From: Streptomyces sp. YS415
GTDB lineage: Bacteria > Actinomycetota > Actinomycetes > Streptomycetales > Streptomycetaceae
Direction of reading: 5' to 3'
Assembly (NCBI RefSeq): GCF_023544665.1
Contig: NZ_JAMJFL010000002.1
Coordinates: forward strand, 1-64,000
Length of the DNA: 64,000 bases
The notes beneath the pieces are model-generated. The model was not told the origin of the DNA, did not search any database, and saw nothing but the letters and a program-made list of their open reading frames with translations. Positions 24,939 through 34,517 of this stretch are shown here, in pieces. The translations under genes were made by a program, and so were the position numbers. How positions within the stretch are numbered: the stretch's first letter is position 1; the number at the start of each line of letters is the position of its first letter.

Positions 24939-24976
24939 CGCGGCCCGCCCTCCCGCGGGGGAGAGGACGGGCCGCG
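24939..24976. terminator. Terminator between convergent secreted PG-binding gene and argS
   Basis: A 14-bp inverted repeat with one mismatch (CGCGGCCCGCCCTC / GAGGACGGGCCGCG) between the two stop codons. Confidence 0.7.
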
Positions 24977-24988
24977 GTCCCGCGCCGC

Positions 24989-26743
24989 CTAGAGCCGCTC
25001 GGGGGTGCGGATGCCCAGCAGGGCCATGCCCCGGTGGAGCGTCCTCGCCGTCATGTCGCACAGGAACAGCCGGTTCTCCACCTGCTCGGGCGTCTCGGCC
25101 TTCAACACCGGGCACTTGTCGTAGAACGTCGTGTACAGCGACGCCAGTTGGTACAGGTACGCGGCCAGCTTGTGCGGGGCGTACTCCGCCGCCGCCTCGA
25201 AGACCGTGTCGCCGAAGGCGTCCAGGTGCAGGCCGAGAGCCCGCTCGGCCGGGGCGAGCGCGAGCTCCGGGTGCGCGGCCGGCTCGGTCGCGCCCGCCTT
25301 GCGCAGGATCGACTGGATCCGGGCGTACGCGTACTGGAGGTAGACGGACGTGTCACCGTTGAGCGACACCATCTGGTCCAGGTCGAACTTGTAGTCCCGG
25401 TTCGGCGACGTCGACAGGTCCGCGTACTTCACGGCACCGATGCCGACCTGCGCGGCCCGCTCCTGGATCTCGTCCTCGGTGAGGTCCCGCGCCTTCTCCC
25501 GCACGACCTCGGCGGCCCGCTGGACGGCCTCGTCGAGGAGGTCCTCCAGCTTCACCGTCTCGCCCTCACGGGTCTTGAACGGCTTGCCGTCCGCGCCCAG
25601 CACGGTGCCGTAGCCCATGTTGTGCGCGGTGACGTGCTCGGTGAGCCAACCCGCCCGGCGGGCCGTCTCGAAGACCATCCTGAAGTGCAGCGACTGACGG
25701 ACGTCCACGACGTAGAGCAGGGTCGTCGCCTTCAGGTCGAAGACACGGTTCCGGATGGCGGAGAGGTCGCTCGCCGCGTAGCCGAAGCCGCCGTCCGCCT
25801 TCTGCACGATCAGCGGCACCGGCTGGTCGTCCTTGCCGCGGATCTCGTCGAAGAAGACCACGAGCGCGCCGTCGGAGCGCACGGCGACGCCGGACTCCTC
25901 CAGCAGCCGCGCCGTCTCCGGCATCAGGTCGTTGTACGCCGACTCGCCGACGATCTCCTCGTCCCGGACCCGCATGTCCAGCTTCTCGAAGACCGAGTAG
26001 AAGTAGACCTTCGACTCGTCCACGAACTGCTGCCACAGCTGCAGGGTCTCCTGGTCGCCGGACTGCAGGGCGACGACCCGCTTGCGCGCCCGCTCCTTGA
26101 ACTCCTCGTCGGAGTCGAAGAGGGCGCGCGAGGCCTTGTACACCCGGTTCAGGTTCGACATGGCCTGCTCGCCGTCGACCTCCGAGGCGGGGGCCAGCTC
26201 GCCGGGGTGCTCCAGCAGGTACTGGATGAGCATGCCGAACTGGGTGCCCCAGTCGCCGATGTGGTGCCGGCCGATCGTCTTCTCGCCGGTGAAGTCGAGC
26301 ATGCCGCGCAGGGCGTCGCCGATCACCGCGGACCGCAGGTGGCCGACGTGCATCTCCTTCGCCACGTTCGGCTGGGCGTAGTCGACGACGGTGACGCCGG
26401 GGTTCTGCTTCGGCGCCACGCCGAGACGGTCGGGGTCGGCGTACCGGGCGGCGAGGTTCTCGGTGATCGCCTTGTCGGTGAGCGTGATGTTGAGGAAGCC
26501 GGGGCCCGAGACCTCCACGTCCTGGATCACGTCACCGGTGACGATGTTGCCGACCACCTGCGCCGCCAGCTCGCGCGGGTTGGCCTTGGCCTGCTTGGCC
26601 AGCGCCAGGACACCGTTCGCCTGGAAGTCGGCCCGGTCACTGCGTCGCAGCAGGGGGTCCGCGGAGGTCTCCGGCAGAGCGGCGGAGATCGCGGCGGTGA
26701 GCTGCTGTTCGACGGAGTCGCTGAGGGACGTGACCGGAGCCAT
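24989..26743 (-). CDS. argS: Arginyl-tRNA synthetase
   Basis: A 584-residue class Ia synthetase. An N-terminal Add1-type domain is followed by the HIGH-equivalent [18 protein letters not shown] (near residue 133). The Rossmann fold continues through [25 protein letters not shown] is degenerate, as in many ArgRS enzymes ([20 protein letters not shown]). A DALR anticodon-binding domain forms the last 120 residues, ending [16 protein letters not shown]. It charges tRNA-Arg with ATP. It is divergent from lysS with 136 bp between the starts. Confidence 0.96.
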   Translation of the reverse strand: MAPVTSLSDSVEQQLTAAISAALPETSADPLLRRSDRADFQANGVLALAKQAKANPRELAAQVVGNIVTGDVIQDVEVSGPGFLNITLTDKAITENLAARYADPDRLGVAPKQNPGVTVVDYAQPNVAKEMHVGHLRSAVIGDALRGMLDFTGEKTIGRHHIGDWGTQFGMLIQYLLEHPGELAPASEVDGEQAMSNLNRVYKASRALFDSDEEFKERARKRVVALQSGDQETLQLWQQFVDESKVYFYSVFEKLDMRVRDEEIVGESAYNDLMPETARLLEESGVAVRSDGALVVFFDEIRGKDDQPVPLIVQKADGGFGYAASDLSAIRNRVFDLKATTLLYVVDVRQSLHFRMVFETARRAGWLTEHVTAHNMGYGTVLGADGKPFKTREGETVKLEDLLDEAVQRAAEVVREKARDLTEDEIQERAAQVGIGAVKYADLSTSPNRDYKFDLDQMVSLNGDTSVYLQYAYARIQSILRKAGATEPAAHPELALAPAERALGLHLDAFGDTVFEAAAEYAPHKLAAYLYQLASLYTTFYDKCPVLKAETPEQVENRLFLCDMTARTLHRGMALLGIRTPERL

Positions 26744-26879
26744 AGGTGTGGGTGCCGTTCTCCTCGTGGGGATCGATAGACACGCTCAGTATCCCATGGG
26801 GGGTAAAGCCGTTTTTCCGGCCGCACGCAGGTCTGTGACAATGGAGCCTCACCCGTTCAGAAAGAAGGACGTGCCGATC

Positions 26880-28616
26880 GTGGCTCAGAGCACCGAGACC
26901 ACCGACTGGGTCTCCCGTTTCGCGGATGAGGTCATCGAGGAGTCGGAGCGTCGGGCCCCGGGCAAACCGGTCGTCGTCGCGTCCGGGCTCTCCCCCTCCG
27001 GCCCCATTCACCTGGGCAACCTCCGTGAGGTCATGACCCCCCATCTCGTCGCGGACGAGATCCGGCGCCGTGGTCACCAGGTCAGGCACCTGATCTCCTG
27101 GGACGACTACGACCGCTACCGCAAGGTGCCCAAGGGCATCGCCGGGGTCGACGAGGAGGCCTGGACCGAGCACATCGGCAAGCCGCTCACCTCGGTGCCC
27201 GCGCCCAAGGGCTCCCCGCACCCGAACTGGGCCGAGCACTTCAAGGCCGCGATGATCGACTCGCTCGCCGAGCTGGGCGTGGAGTTCGACGGGATCAGCC
27301 AGACCGCGCAGTACACCTCCGGGGTCTACCGCGAGCAGATCCTGCACGCCATGAAGCACCGCGGCGACATCGACGCCATCCTCGACCAGTACCGGACCAA
27401 GAAGTCCCCCGCGAAGAAGCAGTCGCAGAAGCCGCTCGACGAGGCCGAGCTGGAGGCCGCCGAGGGATCCGGGGCGGCGAGCGAGGACGACGGCTCCCTG
27501 GGCGCGGCCGGGTACTTCCCGTACAAGCCGTACTGCGGCAACTGCGAGAAGGACCTCACCACGGTCACCTCCTACGACGACGGCACCACCGAGCTGTCGT
27601 ACACCTGCAACGAGTGCGGCTTCGCGGAGACCGTCCGGCTGAGCGAGTTCAACCGCGGCAAGCTGGTGTGGAAGGTCGACTGGCCCATGCGCTGGGCCTA
27701 CGAAGGCGTCGTCTTCGAGCCGAGCGGCGTCGACCACTCGTCCCCGGGCTCGTCCTTCCAGGTAGGCGGGCAGATCGTCGGGATCTTCGGCGGCAAGCAG
27801 CCCATCGGGCCGATGTACGCCTTCGTCGGCATCTCCGGGATGGCGAAGATGTCCTCCTCGCGCGGTGGCGTGCCCACGCCCGCGGACGCCCTCCAGATCA
27901 TGGAGCCGCAGCTGCTGCGCTGGCTGTACGCCCGCCGCCGCCCCAACCAGTCCTTCAAGATCGCCTTCGACCAGGAGATCCAGCGGCTGTACGACGAGTG
28001 GGACAAGCTCGACGCCAAGGTCGCCGACGGGTCGGCCCTCCCGGCGGACGTCGCCGCGCACGCGCGTGCGGTGCGCACGGCCGCCGGGGAGCTGCCCCGC
28101 ACGGCCCGGCCGATGCCGTACCGGACCCTCGCGTCCGTCGCCGACATCACCGCCGGGCACGCGGACCAGGCGCTGCGGATCCTGTCCGAGCTGGACCCGG
28201 CGAACCCGCTGGGGTCGCTGGACGAGGCCCGGCCGCGGTACGACAAGGCCGAGGCGTGGATCAACACGCATGTGCCCGCCGACCAGCGGACCATCGTGCG
28301 GTCCGAGCCCGACGCCGAGCTGCTGAAGTCGCTCGACGAGGCGTCACTGCAGTCGCTGCGGCTGCTGCTCGACGGGCTGGCCTCGCACTGGTCGCTGGAC
28401 GGGCTGACCCACCTCGTCTACGGCGTGCCCAAGGTGCAGGCCGGCTTCTCGGCCGACGCCACGCCCAAGGAGCTGCCGCCGGAGATCAAGACGGCTCAGC
28501 GGACCTTCTTCGCGCTGCTGTACCACCTGCTCGTCGGGCGGGACACCGGGCCCCGGCTGCCCACGCTGCTGCTCGCGGTGGGGCAGGAGCGGGTGCGGGC
28601 CCTGCTCGGGGAGTAG
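26880..28616 (+). CDS. lysS: Lysyl-tRNA synthetase, class I
   Basis: A 578-residue class I LysRS, the archaeal/actinobacterial type unrelated to the usual class II enzyme. HIGH appears as SGPIHLGNLREVMTPHL. A zinc-knuckle-like insertion has paired cysteines (YCGNCEKDLTTV and YTCNECGFAET). KMSKS is SGMAKMSSSRGGVPTPADAL. A C-terminal helical domain binds the anticodon. An acidic, disordered insertion (SGAASEDDGSLG) lies before the zinc site. I chose GTG 26880 because AAGGA is 10 nt upstream. GTG 26871 and ATG 26841 are in frame and would add 3 or 13 residues. Confidence 0.93.
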   Translation: MAQSTETTDWVSRFADEVIEESERRAPGKPVVVASGLSPSGPIHLGNLREVMTPHLVADEIRRRGHQVRHLISWDDYDRYRKVPKGIAGVDEEAWTEHIGKPLTSVPAPKGSPHPNWAEHFKAAMIDSLAELGVEFDGISQTAQYTSGVYREQILHAMKHRGDIDAILDQYRTKKSPAKKQSQKPLDEAELEAAEGSGAASEDDGSLGAAGYFPYKPYCGNCEKDLTTVTSYDDGTTELSYTCNECGFAETVRLSEFNRGKLVWKVDWPMRWAYEGVVFEPSGVDHSSPGSSFQVGGQIVGIFGGKQPIGPMYAFVGISGMAKMSSSRGGVPTPADALQIMEPQLLRWLYARRRPNQSFKIAFDQEIQRLYDEWDKLDAKVADGSALPADVAAHARAVRTAAGELPRTARPMPYRTLASVADITAGHADQALRILSELDPANPLGSLDEARPRYDKAEAWINTHVPADQRTIVRSEPDAELLKSLDEASLQSLRLLLDGLASHWSLDGLTHLVYGVPKVQAGFSADATPKELPPEIKTAQRTFFALLYHLLVGRDTGPRLPTLLLAVGQERVRALLGE

Positions 28617-28630
28617 GCAGTAGGTAGGGG

Positions 28631-28665
28631 AAAGGGGGCCCTCAGCCAGGCTGAGGGCCCCCTTT
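28631..28665. terminator. Strong bidirectional terminator after lysS
   Basis: A perfect 15-bp inverted repeat (AAAGGGGGCCCTCAG / CTGAGGGCCCCCTTT) with a 5-nt loop and flanking A and T runs, between the stops of lysS (+) and the DUF2637 gene (-). Confidence 0.9.
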
Positions 28666-28675
28666 CGTGTGCCTG

Positions 28676-29911
28676 TCAGGCGATGTGCTCGTCCGCCAGT
28701 TCCGCGTTGAGGCGGTTCGAGAAGCGGTTCACCATGCGCTTGGCCTCGGCCTCGGGGAGCGTGACGCCGTAGGTCGCCTCCACGTCGGCCATGAAGCCGC
28801 GGGGGGTGGGCGCGCCGTTCCCGCTCTTTATCGACTCGCGGAAGACCTGGTAGTAGGCGTCCTCGTCCGGTTCGGCGGGGAGGGTGCCGCCGCCCTCGCC
28901 GAGCTCGCGGGTGCGGCCGGGGGCGACGGGGATGGGGAAGCTCCCGGTCTCCTCCATGGAGGGTTCCGGGGCGGGGGGTTCTTCCTGGTGCCACTGGTCG
29001 AAGCCCGGGTCGTACGTGGGGTCGTAGCCGCCGTGGTACTCGATCTCCTCCGGGTGCCTGGCGTGCAGCCAGGGGCTCTCCTCCGGCTCCGGTTCGTACT
29101 CCAGGTACTCCGGGTGGGGGTCGCCGGGAAGTTCGGGGCGCTGCTCGCGAGCGGGCACCGCCGCGTCGGCGCGGCCGGCCGTGACCGGCTCCGGCCGGGG
29201 CGCCGGAGGCAGCAGTGCCGGTTCTATGCCCGCCGCCGCCAGGCCCGCCGGGGCCGTTTCCGCCAGGGGGACCCCGTACTTGGCCAGGCGCAGGGGCATC
29301 AGGCTTTCGACCGGGGCCTTGCGGCGCCAGGCCCGGCCGTAGCGGGAGCGGAGGCGGGCCTGGTAGACGAGACGTTCCTGCTCCAGCTTGATGACCTGCT
29401 CGTAGGAGCGGAGCTCCCAGAGCTTCATGCGGCGCCACAGCAGGAACGTCGGCACCGGGCTCAGCAGCCAGCGGGTCAGCCGGACGCCCTCCATGTGCTT
29501 GTCGGCCGTGATGTCCGCGATCCGGCCGATCGCGTGCCGGGCCGCCTCCACCGACACCACGAACAGGATCGGGATGACCCCGTGCATGCCGACGCCCAGC
29601 GGGTCGGGCCAGGCCGCCGCGCCGTTGAAGGCGATCGTCGCCGCCGTCAGCAGCCACGCCGTCTGGCGCAGCAGCGGGAACGGGATGCGGATCCACGTCA
29701 GGAGCAGGTCCAGCGCCAGCAGGACGCAGATGCCCGCGTCGATGCCGATCGGGAAGACGTAGCTGAAGTTCCCGAACCCCTTCTGCAGGGCCAGTTCCCG
29801 GACGGCGGCGTACGACCCCGCGAAGCCGATGCCGGCGATGATCACGGCGCCGAACACGACCACGCCGATGAGAACGCGGTGCATCCGGGTCAGCTGTATT
29901 GGCGCGGCCAC
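28676..29911 (-). CDS. DUF2637 domain-containing membrane protein
   Basis: A 411-residue protein. Four transmembrane helices in the first ~120 residues form the DUF2637 domain (VLIGVVVFGAVIIAGIGF, then SYVFPIGIDAGICVLLALDL). A basic helical region with an RMKLWELRSYEQVIKLEQER coiled-coil-like stretch follows. The C-terminal half is acidic and Pro/Glu-rich, closing with a short helical domain (FMADVEATYGVTLPEAEAKR). DUF2637 proteins occur in SpdB-type plasmid-spread genes and as chromosomal proteins of unknown role. The start is a GTG at 29911 with GGGGAGGGG upstream. Two lipoprotein genes precede it in the same direction, possibly as one operon. Confidence 0.85.
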   Translation of the reverse strand: MAAPIQLTRMHRVLIGVVVFGAVIIAGIGFAGSYAAVRELALQKGFGNFSYVFPIGIDAGICVLLALDLLLTWIRIPFPLLRQTAWLLTAATIAFNGAAAWPDPLGVGMHGVIPILFVVSVEAARHAIGRIADITADKHMEGVRLTRWLLSPVPTFLLWRRMKLWELRSYEQVIKLEQERLVYQARLRSRYGRAWRRKAPVESLMPLRLAKYGVPLAETAPAGLAAAGIEPALLPPAPRPEPVTAGRADAAVPAREQRPELPGDPHPEYLEYEPEPEESPWLHARHPEEIEYHGGYDPTYDPGFDQWHQEEPPAPEPSMEETGSFPIPVAPGRTRELGEGGGTLPAEPDEDAYYQVFRESIKSGNGAPTPRGFMADVEATYGVTLPEAEAKRMVNRFSNRLNAELADEHIA

Positions 29912-29988
29912 CCCTAATCCCCTCCCCTTACCTGTTGTTGCGCGCAACAGGGTGGCACATGTGTGCGGCGCACGCGTTGCCGGAGGGG

Positions 29989-30828
29989 TCAGCTCTTCTT
30001 CGTCGCCCTGGCGGAGGGCTTCTTCGAGGGCGACTTCGTGGCCGAGCCGGAGGCCGACTTGGACGGGTTCGCGCTCGCCTTGCCGCCGCCCGCGCCGTTC
30101 GCCTCCGTCACCGCGGCCACCGCCTCCTTGGCGGCCTTCTTCGCCAGCGTGGTGAGGGTGTCCGCGCTCGGGGTCTTCTCGCCGGCGAGACCGGCGCCGT
30201 TGTAGTCGAGGGTGACGACGACGTTCTCGACGCGGGCCACGACCGTCTGCTGCTTGAAGAGCCCTTCCTTCTTCTTCAGGTCGTACCGCACGGCCGTCGC
30301 CTCGTCGCCCGTGCCGGTGACCGGCTCGGACTTGACGTTCTTCGCGCCCTCCACCGCCTGGACGTCCTCGACCTGCTTCGCGTAGTACTCCTGCGCCAGC
30401 TTGTCGCCCTCGCCGCGGGTGACGTCGGAGTCGAAGCGCAGCAGCGAGACGTTCAGCCAGCGGAACTGGGAGCCGTCCACGCCGTTGTTGTCCAGGCTGT
30501 TCCAGGAACAACTGGCGCGCGAGGCCGTGTCGTTGGACGCGCCCTCCTTGCCCGACGTGCCCGCCTTCGGCACGAGGTCGCCCAGGGTGCCCTTCGACAG
30601 CACGTCGCAGGCCTCGGGCAGCTTGCCGTACGCGGCCGCCTGCACCGTGGGCGACGGGCTCGCCGAGGCCGAGGCGCTCGCGGACTCCTTGCTCGCGTCG
30701 TCCGTGCCGGAGTCCGAGGAGCAGCCCGCGGCGATCAGCATCACGGGGACGGCGGCCGCACCGACAACAGCGCGGGAGAAGCGCCTGGCTCGCTGGTGGC
30801 TCGGGTCACGCTGGGCTGCTCGCTGCAT
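29989..30828 (-). CDS. DUF3558-type lipoprotein
   Basis: A 279-residue predicted lipoprotein. A basic N-terminus and hydrophobic stretch (VVGAAAVPVMLIAAGC) end in a lipobox cysteine. A Ser/Ala/Asp linker follows, then a DUF3558-like domain with a cysteine pair (KLPEACDVLSKGTLGDLVPK and ASRASCSWNSLDNNG). The C-terminus is Lys/Ser/Pro-rich (KSPSKKPSARATKKS) and may contact wall polymers. Similar proteins are widespread in Streptomyces with no known activity. The ATG at 30828 is chosen because GAAGGAACC sits directly upstream. It shares its domain and exact length with the next gene, so the pair is probably an old duplication. Confidence 0.82.
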   Translation of the reverse strand: MQRAAQRDPSHQRARRFSRAVVGAAAVPVMLIAAGCSSDSGTDDASKESASASASASPSPTVQAAAYGKLPEACDVLSKGTLGDLVPKAGTSGKEGASNDTASRASCSWNSLDNNGVDGSQFRWLNVSLLRFDSDVTRGEGDKLAQEYYAKQVEDVQAVEGAKNVKSEPVTGTGDEATAVRYDLKKKEGLFKQQTVVARVENVVVTLDYNGAGLAGEKTPSADTLTTLAKKAAKEAVAAVTEANGAGGGKASANPSKSASGSATKSPSKKPSARATKKS

Positions 30829-30950
30829 GGTTCCTTCACTCATGAGACTCGTGGTTCCTGCCGTCGGATCGGGTCCGAGGGGCCACGGTACGCGGTGGGC
30901 ACGGCGCGCGTTTTGGTTTCGCCGTCTTCACGAACGGCGGCGAACGGGCC

Positions 30951-31790
30951 TCAGCCGGCCAGCGCGTCCGCCAGCTCGGCCGCCAGATTCCGCGCCCTGT
31001 CCTGCATTTCCTTGCTGTCCGGCACCGCGCCGACAGTCGCCGGCTGCTCCTCGTACTGGATGGTCACGATGACGTTGGACGTGCGGAACGCCACAGTCAC
31101 CGTGCGCTGCTGGACCGTCGAACCGGCGCTGCTCAACACGTCGTCCAGGAACGCCTCGTCGCCCAGGTCGTCGAGGACCCGGGGCTGGAGGTCGGTGGGG
31201 GTGGTGGACGGCGTGGCGGACGGGGACGACGGGGAGGAGGAAGAAGAGGGGGCGGACGTACCGGAGGGGATCGCCGTGGCGGACGTGGAGCCGCTCGGGG
31301 TGATGGTGGGGGCCGCGGGGTCGGACTCCGTGACGGTCGGCACCGGGAGGTCGGCCTCCGTGCGCCGGTCGGCGAAGAGCTGCTCGGCCTGGGTCTCGTC
31401 GCTGACGGCGTTGTCGTAGGACACCACCCGCTCGAAGTCGATGAAGAGATGGTCGGTGGCGTCGGCCGACTCCACCTTCCAGCGGCAGCCGACCTTGCGG
31501 TCGGTGTCGTAGGTGAGGGTGGCGGTGCCCTCGTAGGCCTTCTCGCGCTGGTCGGCGTCGGCGATCTGCGGGATGCCGGGCAGCAGCACGTCGAGGGTGT
31601 CGTCGCTGACCGCGCCGCAGGGTTCGGGGAGCGTGCGGTAGCGGCCGGGCTCGGCCGCCGCCGTCGCCGTACCGGAGTCGTCCGGGTTGGAGCCGTCCGT
31701 CGTGTCGCCGCCCGGGGAGCCGCCGGTGCAGCCGGCCAGCAGGGCCGCGAGGAGCGCGGCGGCGCCGGATACGTACGCCTTCCGCTGCAC
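30951..31790 (-). CDS. DUF3558-type lipoprotein
   Basis: A 279-residue predicted lipoprotein with a GTG start at 31790 preceded by GAGAGGAGC. The signal is KAYVSGAAALLAALLAGC with the lipobox cysteine. The extracytoplasmic domain carries the paired cysteines of the family (LPEPCGAVSDDTLDVLLPG and DRKVGCRWKVESADATDHL). It is interrupted by a Ser/Thr/Pro-rich stretch of about 45 residues (residues ~160-205) that is absent from its neighbour. It ends in a TVTVAFRTSNVIVTIQYEE strand like the neighbour's VVARVENVVVTLDYN. It is divergent from rtcB across a 170-bp, relatively AT-rich gap likely to hold both promoters. Confidence 0.82.
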   Translation of the reverse strand: MQRKAYVSGAAALLAALLAGCTGGSPGGDTTDGSNPDDSGTATAAAEPGRYRTLPEPCGAVSDDTLDVLLPGIPQIADADQREKAYEGTATLTYDTDRKVGCRWKVESADATDHLFIDFERVVSYDNAVSDETQAEQLFADRRTEADLPVPTVTESDPAAPTITPSGSTSATAIPSGTSAPSSSSSPSSPSATPSTTPTDLQPRVLDDLGDEAFLDDVLSSAGSTVQQRTVTVAFRTSNVIVTIQYEEQPATVGAVPDSKEMQDRARNLAAELADALAG

Positions 31791-31960
31791 GGTCGGCTCC
31801 TCTCGCTGCGGGTTAATCGTTTGCGGGGTGGGGGCGGCCCCTGCAGACAATGTGTATCGCACGCACTGCCGTGAACGCCGGTCCGTTGTCCTTTACGTTG
31901 ACCTTGGCGCCGGTTTTGCGATTTGAGACTTGTGTCGGTTATCGGGGGAATGAGGACAAT

Positions 31961-33154
31961 ATGTCGTACGTGGAAATGCCCGGAGCGAAGGTCCCGATCC
32001 GGATGTGGACGGATCCGGCGACGGTGGAGGACGTGGCCCTCCAGCAGCTGCGGAACGTGGCGACGCTGCCGTGGATCAAGGGTCTGGCGGTCATGCCGGA
32101 CGTTCACTACGGCAAGGGCGCGACGGTCGGTTCGGTGATCGCGATGCAGGGTGCGGTGTGCCCGGCGGCGGTCGGCGTCGACATCGGCTGCGGTATGTCG
32201 GCGGTCCGGACGTCCCTCACGGTGAACGATCTGCCGGGGGACCTGTCGAGGCTGCGCTCGAAGATCGAGCAGGCGATCCCGGTGGGCCGGGGGATGCATG
32301 ACGACGCCGTCGACCCGACCCGGATGCACGGCTTCGGCACGGCCGGGTGGGACGGCTTCTGGGAGCGGTTCGACGGGGTCGCGGACGCGGTGAAGTTCCG
32401 CCAGGAACGGGCCACCAAGCAGATGGGGACGCTTGGCAGCGGCAACCACTTTGTTGAGGTTTGCACCGACACCGAGGGTGCCGTCTGGCTGATGCTGCAC
32501 TCCGGCTCCCGGAACATCGGCAAGGAGCTCGCCGACTTCCACATCGGCGTCGCCCAGAAGCTGCCGCACAACCAGGGCCTGGTCGACCGCGACCTCGCCG
32601 TCTTCATCGCGGACACCCCGCAGATGGCGGCGTACCGCAACGACCTGTTCTGGGCGCAGGAGTACGCCAAGTACAACCGCTCGATCATGATGGCGCTCCT
32701 GAAGGACGTGGTCCGCAAGGAGTTCAAGAAGGCCAAGCCGGTCTTCGAGCCGGAGATCAGCGCGCACCACAACTACGTGGCCGAGGAGCGCTACGAGGGG
32801 ATGGACCTGCTGGTCACCCGCAAGGGCGCGATCCGGGCCGGCTCCGGCGAGTACGGGATCATCCCCGGCTCGATGGGCACCGGTTCGTACATCGTGAAGG
32901 GCCTCGGCAACCCGCTGTCCTTCAACTCGGCCTCGCACGGCGCGGGTCGGCGTATGAGCCGCAACGCCGCGAAGCGCCGCTTCTCGACGAAGGACCTGGA
33001 GGAGCAGACGCGGGGCGTGGAGTGCCGCAAGGACTCCGGTGTCGTGGACGAGATCCCGGGGGCCTACAAGCCGATCGAGCAGGTCATCGATCAGCAGCGG
33101 GACCTTGTCGAGGTCGTGGCGAAGCTGAAGCAGGTCGTCTGCGTCAAGGGCTGA
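31961..33154 (+). CDS. rtcB: RNA-splicing ligase RtcB family protein
   Basis: A 397-residue GTP- and Mn2+-dependent RNA ligase that joins 2',3'-cyclic phosphate or 3'-phosphate ends to 5'-OH ends. The metal-binding cysteine is C77 in VDIGCGMSAVRTSL. Further conserved blocks are LGSGNHFVEV, HSGSRNIG and SAHHNYVA. H326 in SASHGAGRRMSRNAAKR is the position that takes GMP in characterised RtcB. The ATG at 31961 follows GAGGAC. It stands alone with no archease or RtcA/RtcR gene beside it, so its role (tRNA or stress-damaged RNA repair) is inferred from the family. Confidence 0.93.
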   Translation: MSYVEMPGAKVPIRMWTDPATVEDVALQQLRNVATLPWIKGLAVMPDVHYGKGATVGSVIAMQGAVCPAAVGVDIGCGMSAVRTSLTVNDLPGDLSRLRSKIEQAIPVGRGMHDDAVDPTRMHGFGTAGWDGFWERFDGVADAVKFRQERATKQMGTLGSGNHFVEVCTDTEGAVWLMLHSGSRNIGKELADFHIGVAQKLPHNQGLVDRDLAVFIADTPQMAAYRNDLFWAQEYAKYNRSIMMALLKDVVRKEFKKAKPVFEPEISAHHNYVAEERYEGMDLLVTRKGAIRAGSGEYGIIPGSMGTGSYIVKGLGNPLSFNSASHGAGRRMSRNAAKRRFSTKDLEEQTRGVECRKDSGVVDEIPGAYKPIEQVIDQQRDLVEVVAKLKQVVCVKG

Positions 33155-33156
33155 CC

Positions 33157-33199
33157 GACCGCGGGGCCCGGGCCGTTCCGGCTCGGGCCCCGCGCGGTC
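33157..33199. terminator. Terminator between convergent rtcB and phosphatase-acetyltransferase gene
   Basis: A long GC-rich inverted repeat (GACCGCGGGGCCCGGGCC paired with GCTCGGGCCCCGCGCGGTC, one bulge) starting at the rtcB stop. Confidence 0.7.
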
Positions 33200-34463
33200 A
33201 GGTCAGCTTCTTCTCCAGCAGCGTCACCGCGTACGGGGTTCCCGTGCCGCCGTCCTTCGTGGGCTGTTCGCCGACCGCCCGGTAGCCCGCGGCCTCGTAG
33301 TAGGCGCGCAGGCGGGGGTTGGAGGTGAGGCAGTCCAGGCGGGCGTAGGGGCGGCCGGTCGCGGTGATGCGGGACTCCGCCTCGGCCAGCAGGGCGCGGC
33401 CGGTGCCCGGCGGGGCGGTGTGGGGTGTGGTCATCAGGCGATGGATGTAGCCGGCGTCGTCCGGGCGGGGTCCCCAGGCCGCGGGGTCGGTCCACCACAG
33501 CTCCCAGGCGCCGGCCAGGTGGCCGCCGGCGTGGGCCAGCCAGACCTCGCCGTCCCGCATGCGGTCGAGGAAGTGGGTCTCGTCCTTCTCGCCGGGCTTC
33601 CACTGGTCGATTCCGCGGGCGAGTTGCCACAGGGCCGACGAGCCGTGGAGGCGGGCGAGGGTGCCGGCGTCCGTCTCCGCGGCCTTGCGGTAGGTCAACG
33701 GCGGCCAGGTGGCGGGGGGTTGTTCGAGGAGTGCGGTCCGCAGGGTGTGGGTGAGGGCCGCCGCGTCCAGGGACAGGGCCTTGGTGACGTAGTCCTCGAT
33801 CGAGCCGTAGTGGGTGGTGAGGGCGGCCAGGAACAGGCGCATCACCGACTCGGGGGCGCGGCCGAAGCCCAGCCAGGTCGGTGCCCGGCCGTCGTTCCTC
33901 GCCCGCCACTCGGCGAGGAGTGCCGGCGCCGCGAGTTCGGTGAGGCTGAAGTCCTCGATGACGGTGTGGTCGTCGGCGCCGAGCAGGCCCAGGACCAGGG
34001 CCGCCAGCAGTCCCGTGCGGTCCTTGCCGGAGGCGCAGTGGAAGACCAGGGGCTGGTCGGCCGCCGCTGCTTCGGCCACCAGTTCCAGGGCCCGGCGGAT
34101 CTCCGCCGTGCCGTCCTGCGCCACCTCCAGGTAGCGCTCCGCCAGATAGGGGCCGGGGTCGACGTCGGCGGCGAGGGCCGGCTGGTCGTAGGGGCGGTGC
34201 TCGATGCTGAGGGCGTGGTAGGCGAGGCCGTCGTGGTGCGGGACGCGGCCGCGGCTCTCGATCTCCCAGGGGTGGCGCAGGTCGATCACCGTGCGGATGC
34301 CCAGGGACAGGAACCGGGACCAGTCCGGGGTGGCTTCGGCCAGCTTGCCCAGGGAGTCCGAGCGGTAGAGGCGGGCCGGGCGGACGCGGCGGCCGTCCGC
34401 TGCCGGATAGCCGCCCAGGTCGCGGAAGTTGTGCAGGGCGTCGAAGCGTATGTGTCTGTCCAC
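33198..34463 (-). CDS. Tyrosine/lipid phosphatase fused to GNAT acetyltransferase
   Basis: A 421-residue two-domain protein with a GTG start. Residues ~1-245 are a Y_phosphatase3-type domain like mycobacterial PtpB. It opens with NFRDLGGYPAADGRRVRPAR and has the P-loop HCASGKDRTG at 142-151 (C143 nucleophile, R149). About residues 255-421 are a GNAT N-acetyltransferase (LARLHGSSALWQLARGIDQW, acetyl-CoA loop APPGTGRALLAEAESRI, RLDCLTSNPRLRAYYEAAGY). Stand-alone versions of both are common; the fusion suggests two steps on one substrate or one pathway. It is not obviously in an operon. The SDR gene upstream ends 55 bp away and is transcribed in the same direction. Confidence 0.85.
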   Translation of the reverse strand: MDRHIRFDALHNFRDLGGYPAADGRRVRPARLYRSDSLGKLAEATPDWSRFLSLGIRTVIDLRHPWEIESRGRVPHHDGLAYHALSIEHRPYDQPALAADVDPGPYLAERYLEVAQDGTAEIRRALELVAEAAAADQPLVFHCASGKDRTGLLAALVLGLLGADDHTVIEDFSLTELAAPALLAEWRARNDGRAPTWLGFGRAPESVMRLFLAALTTHYGSIEDYVTKALSLDAAALTHTLRTALLEQPPATWPPLTYRKAAETDAGTLARLHGSSALWQLARGIDQWKPGEKDETHFLDRMRDGEVWLAHAGGHLAGAWELWWTDPAAWGPRPDDAGYIHRLMTTPHTAPPGTGRALLAEAESRITATGRPYARLDCLTSNPRLRAYYEAAGYRAVGEQPTKDGGTGTPYAVTLLEKKLT

Positions 34464-34517
34464 AGTGATCGTTCTACTGCCCGGGCCGCCGCCGAGTCCC
34501 CGGAAGCCGGAAGACCG

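Noticed and set aside
26744..26879. T-box or other riboswitch between argS and lysS
   Set aside because: The gap is 136 bp, with no specifier-loop or T-box sequence and no terminator/antiterminator pair.
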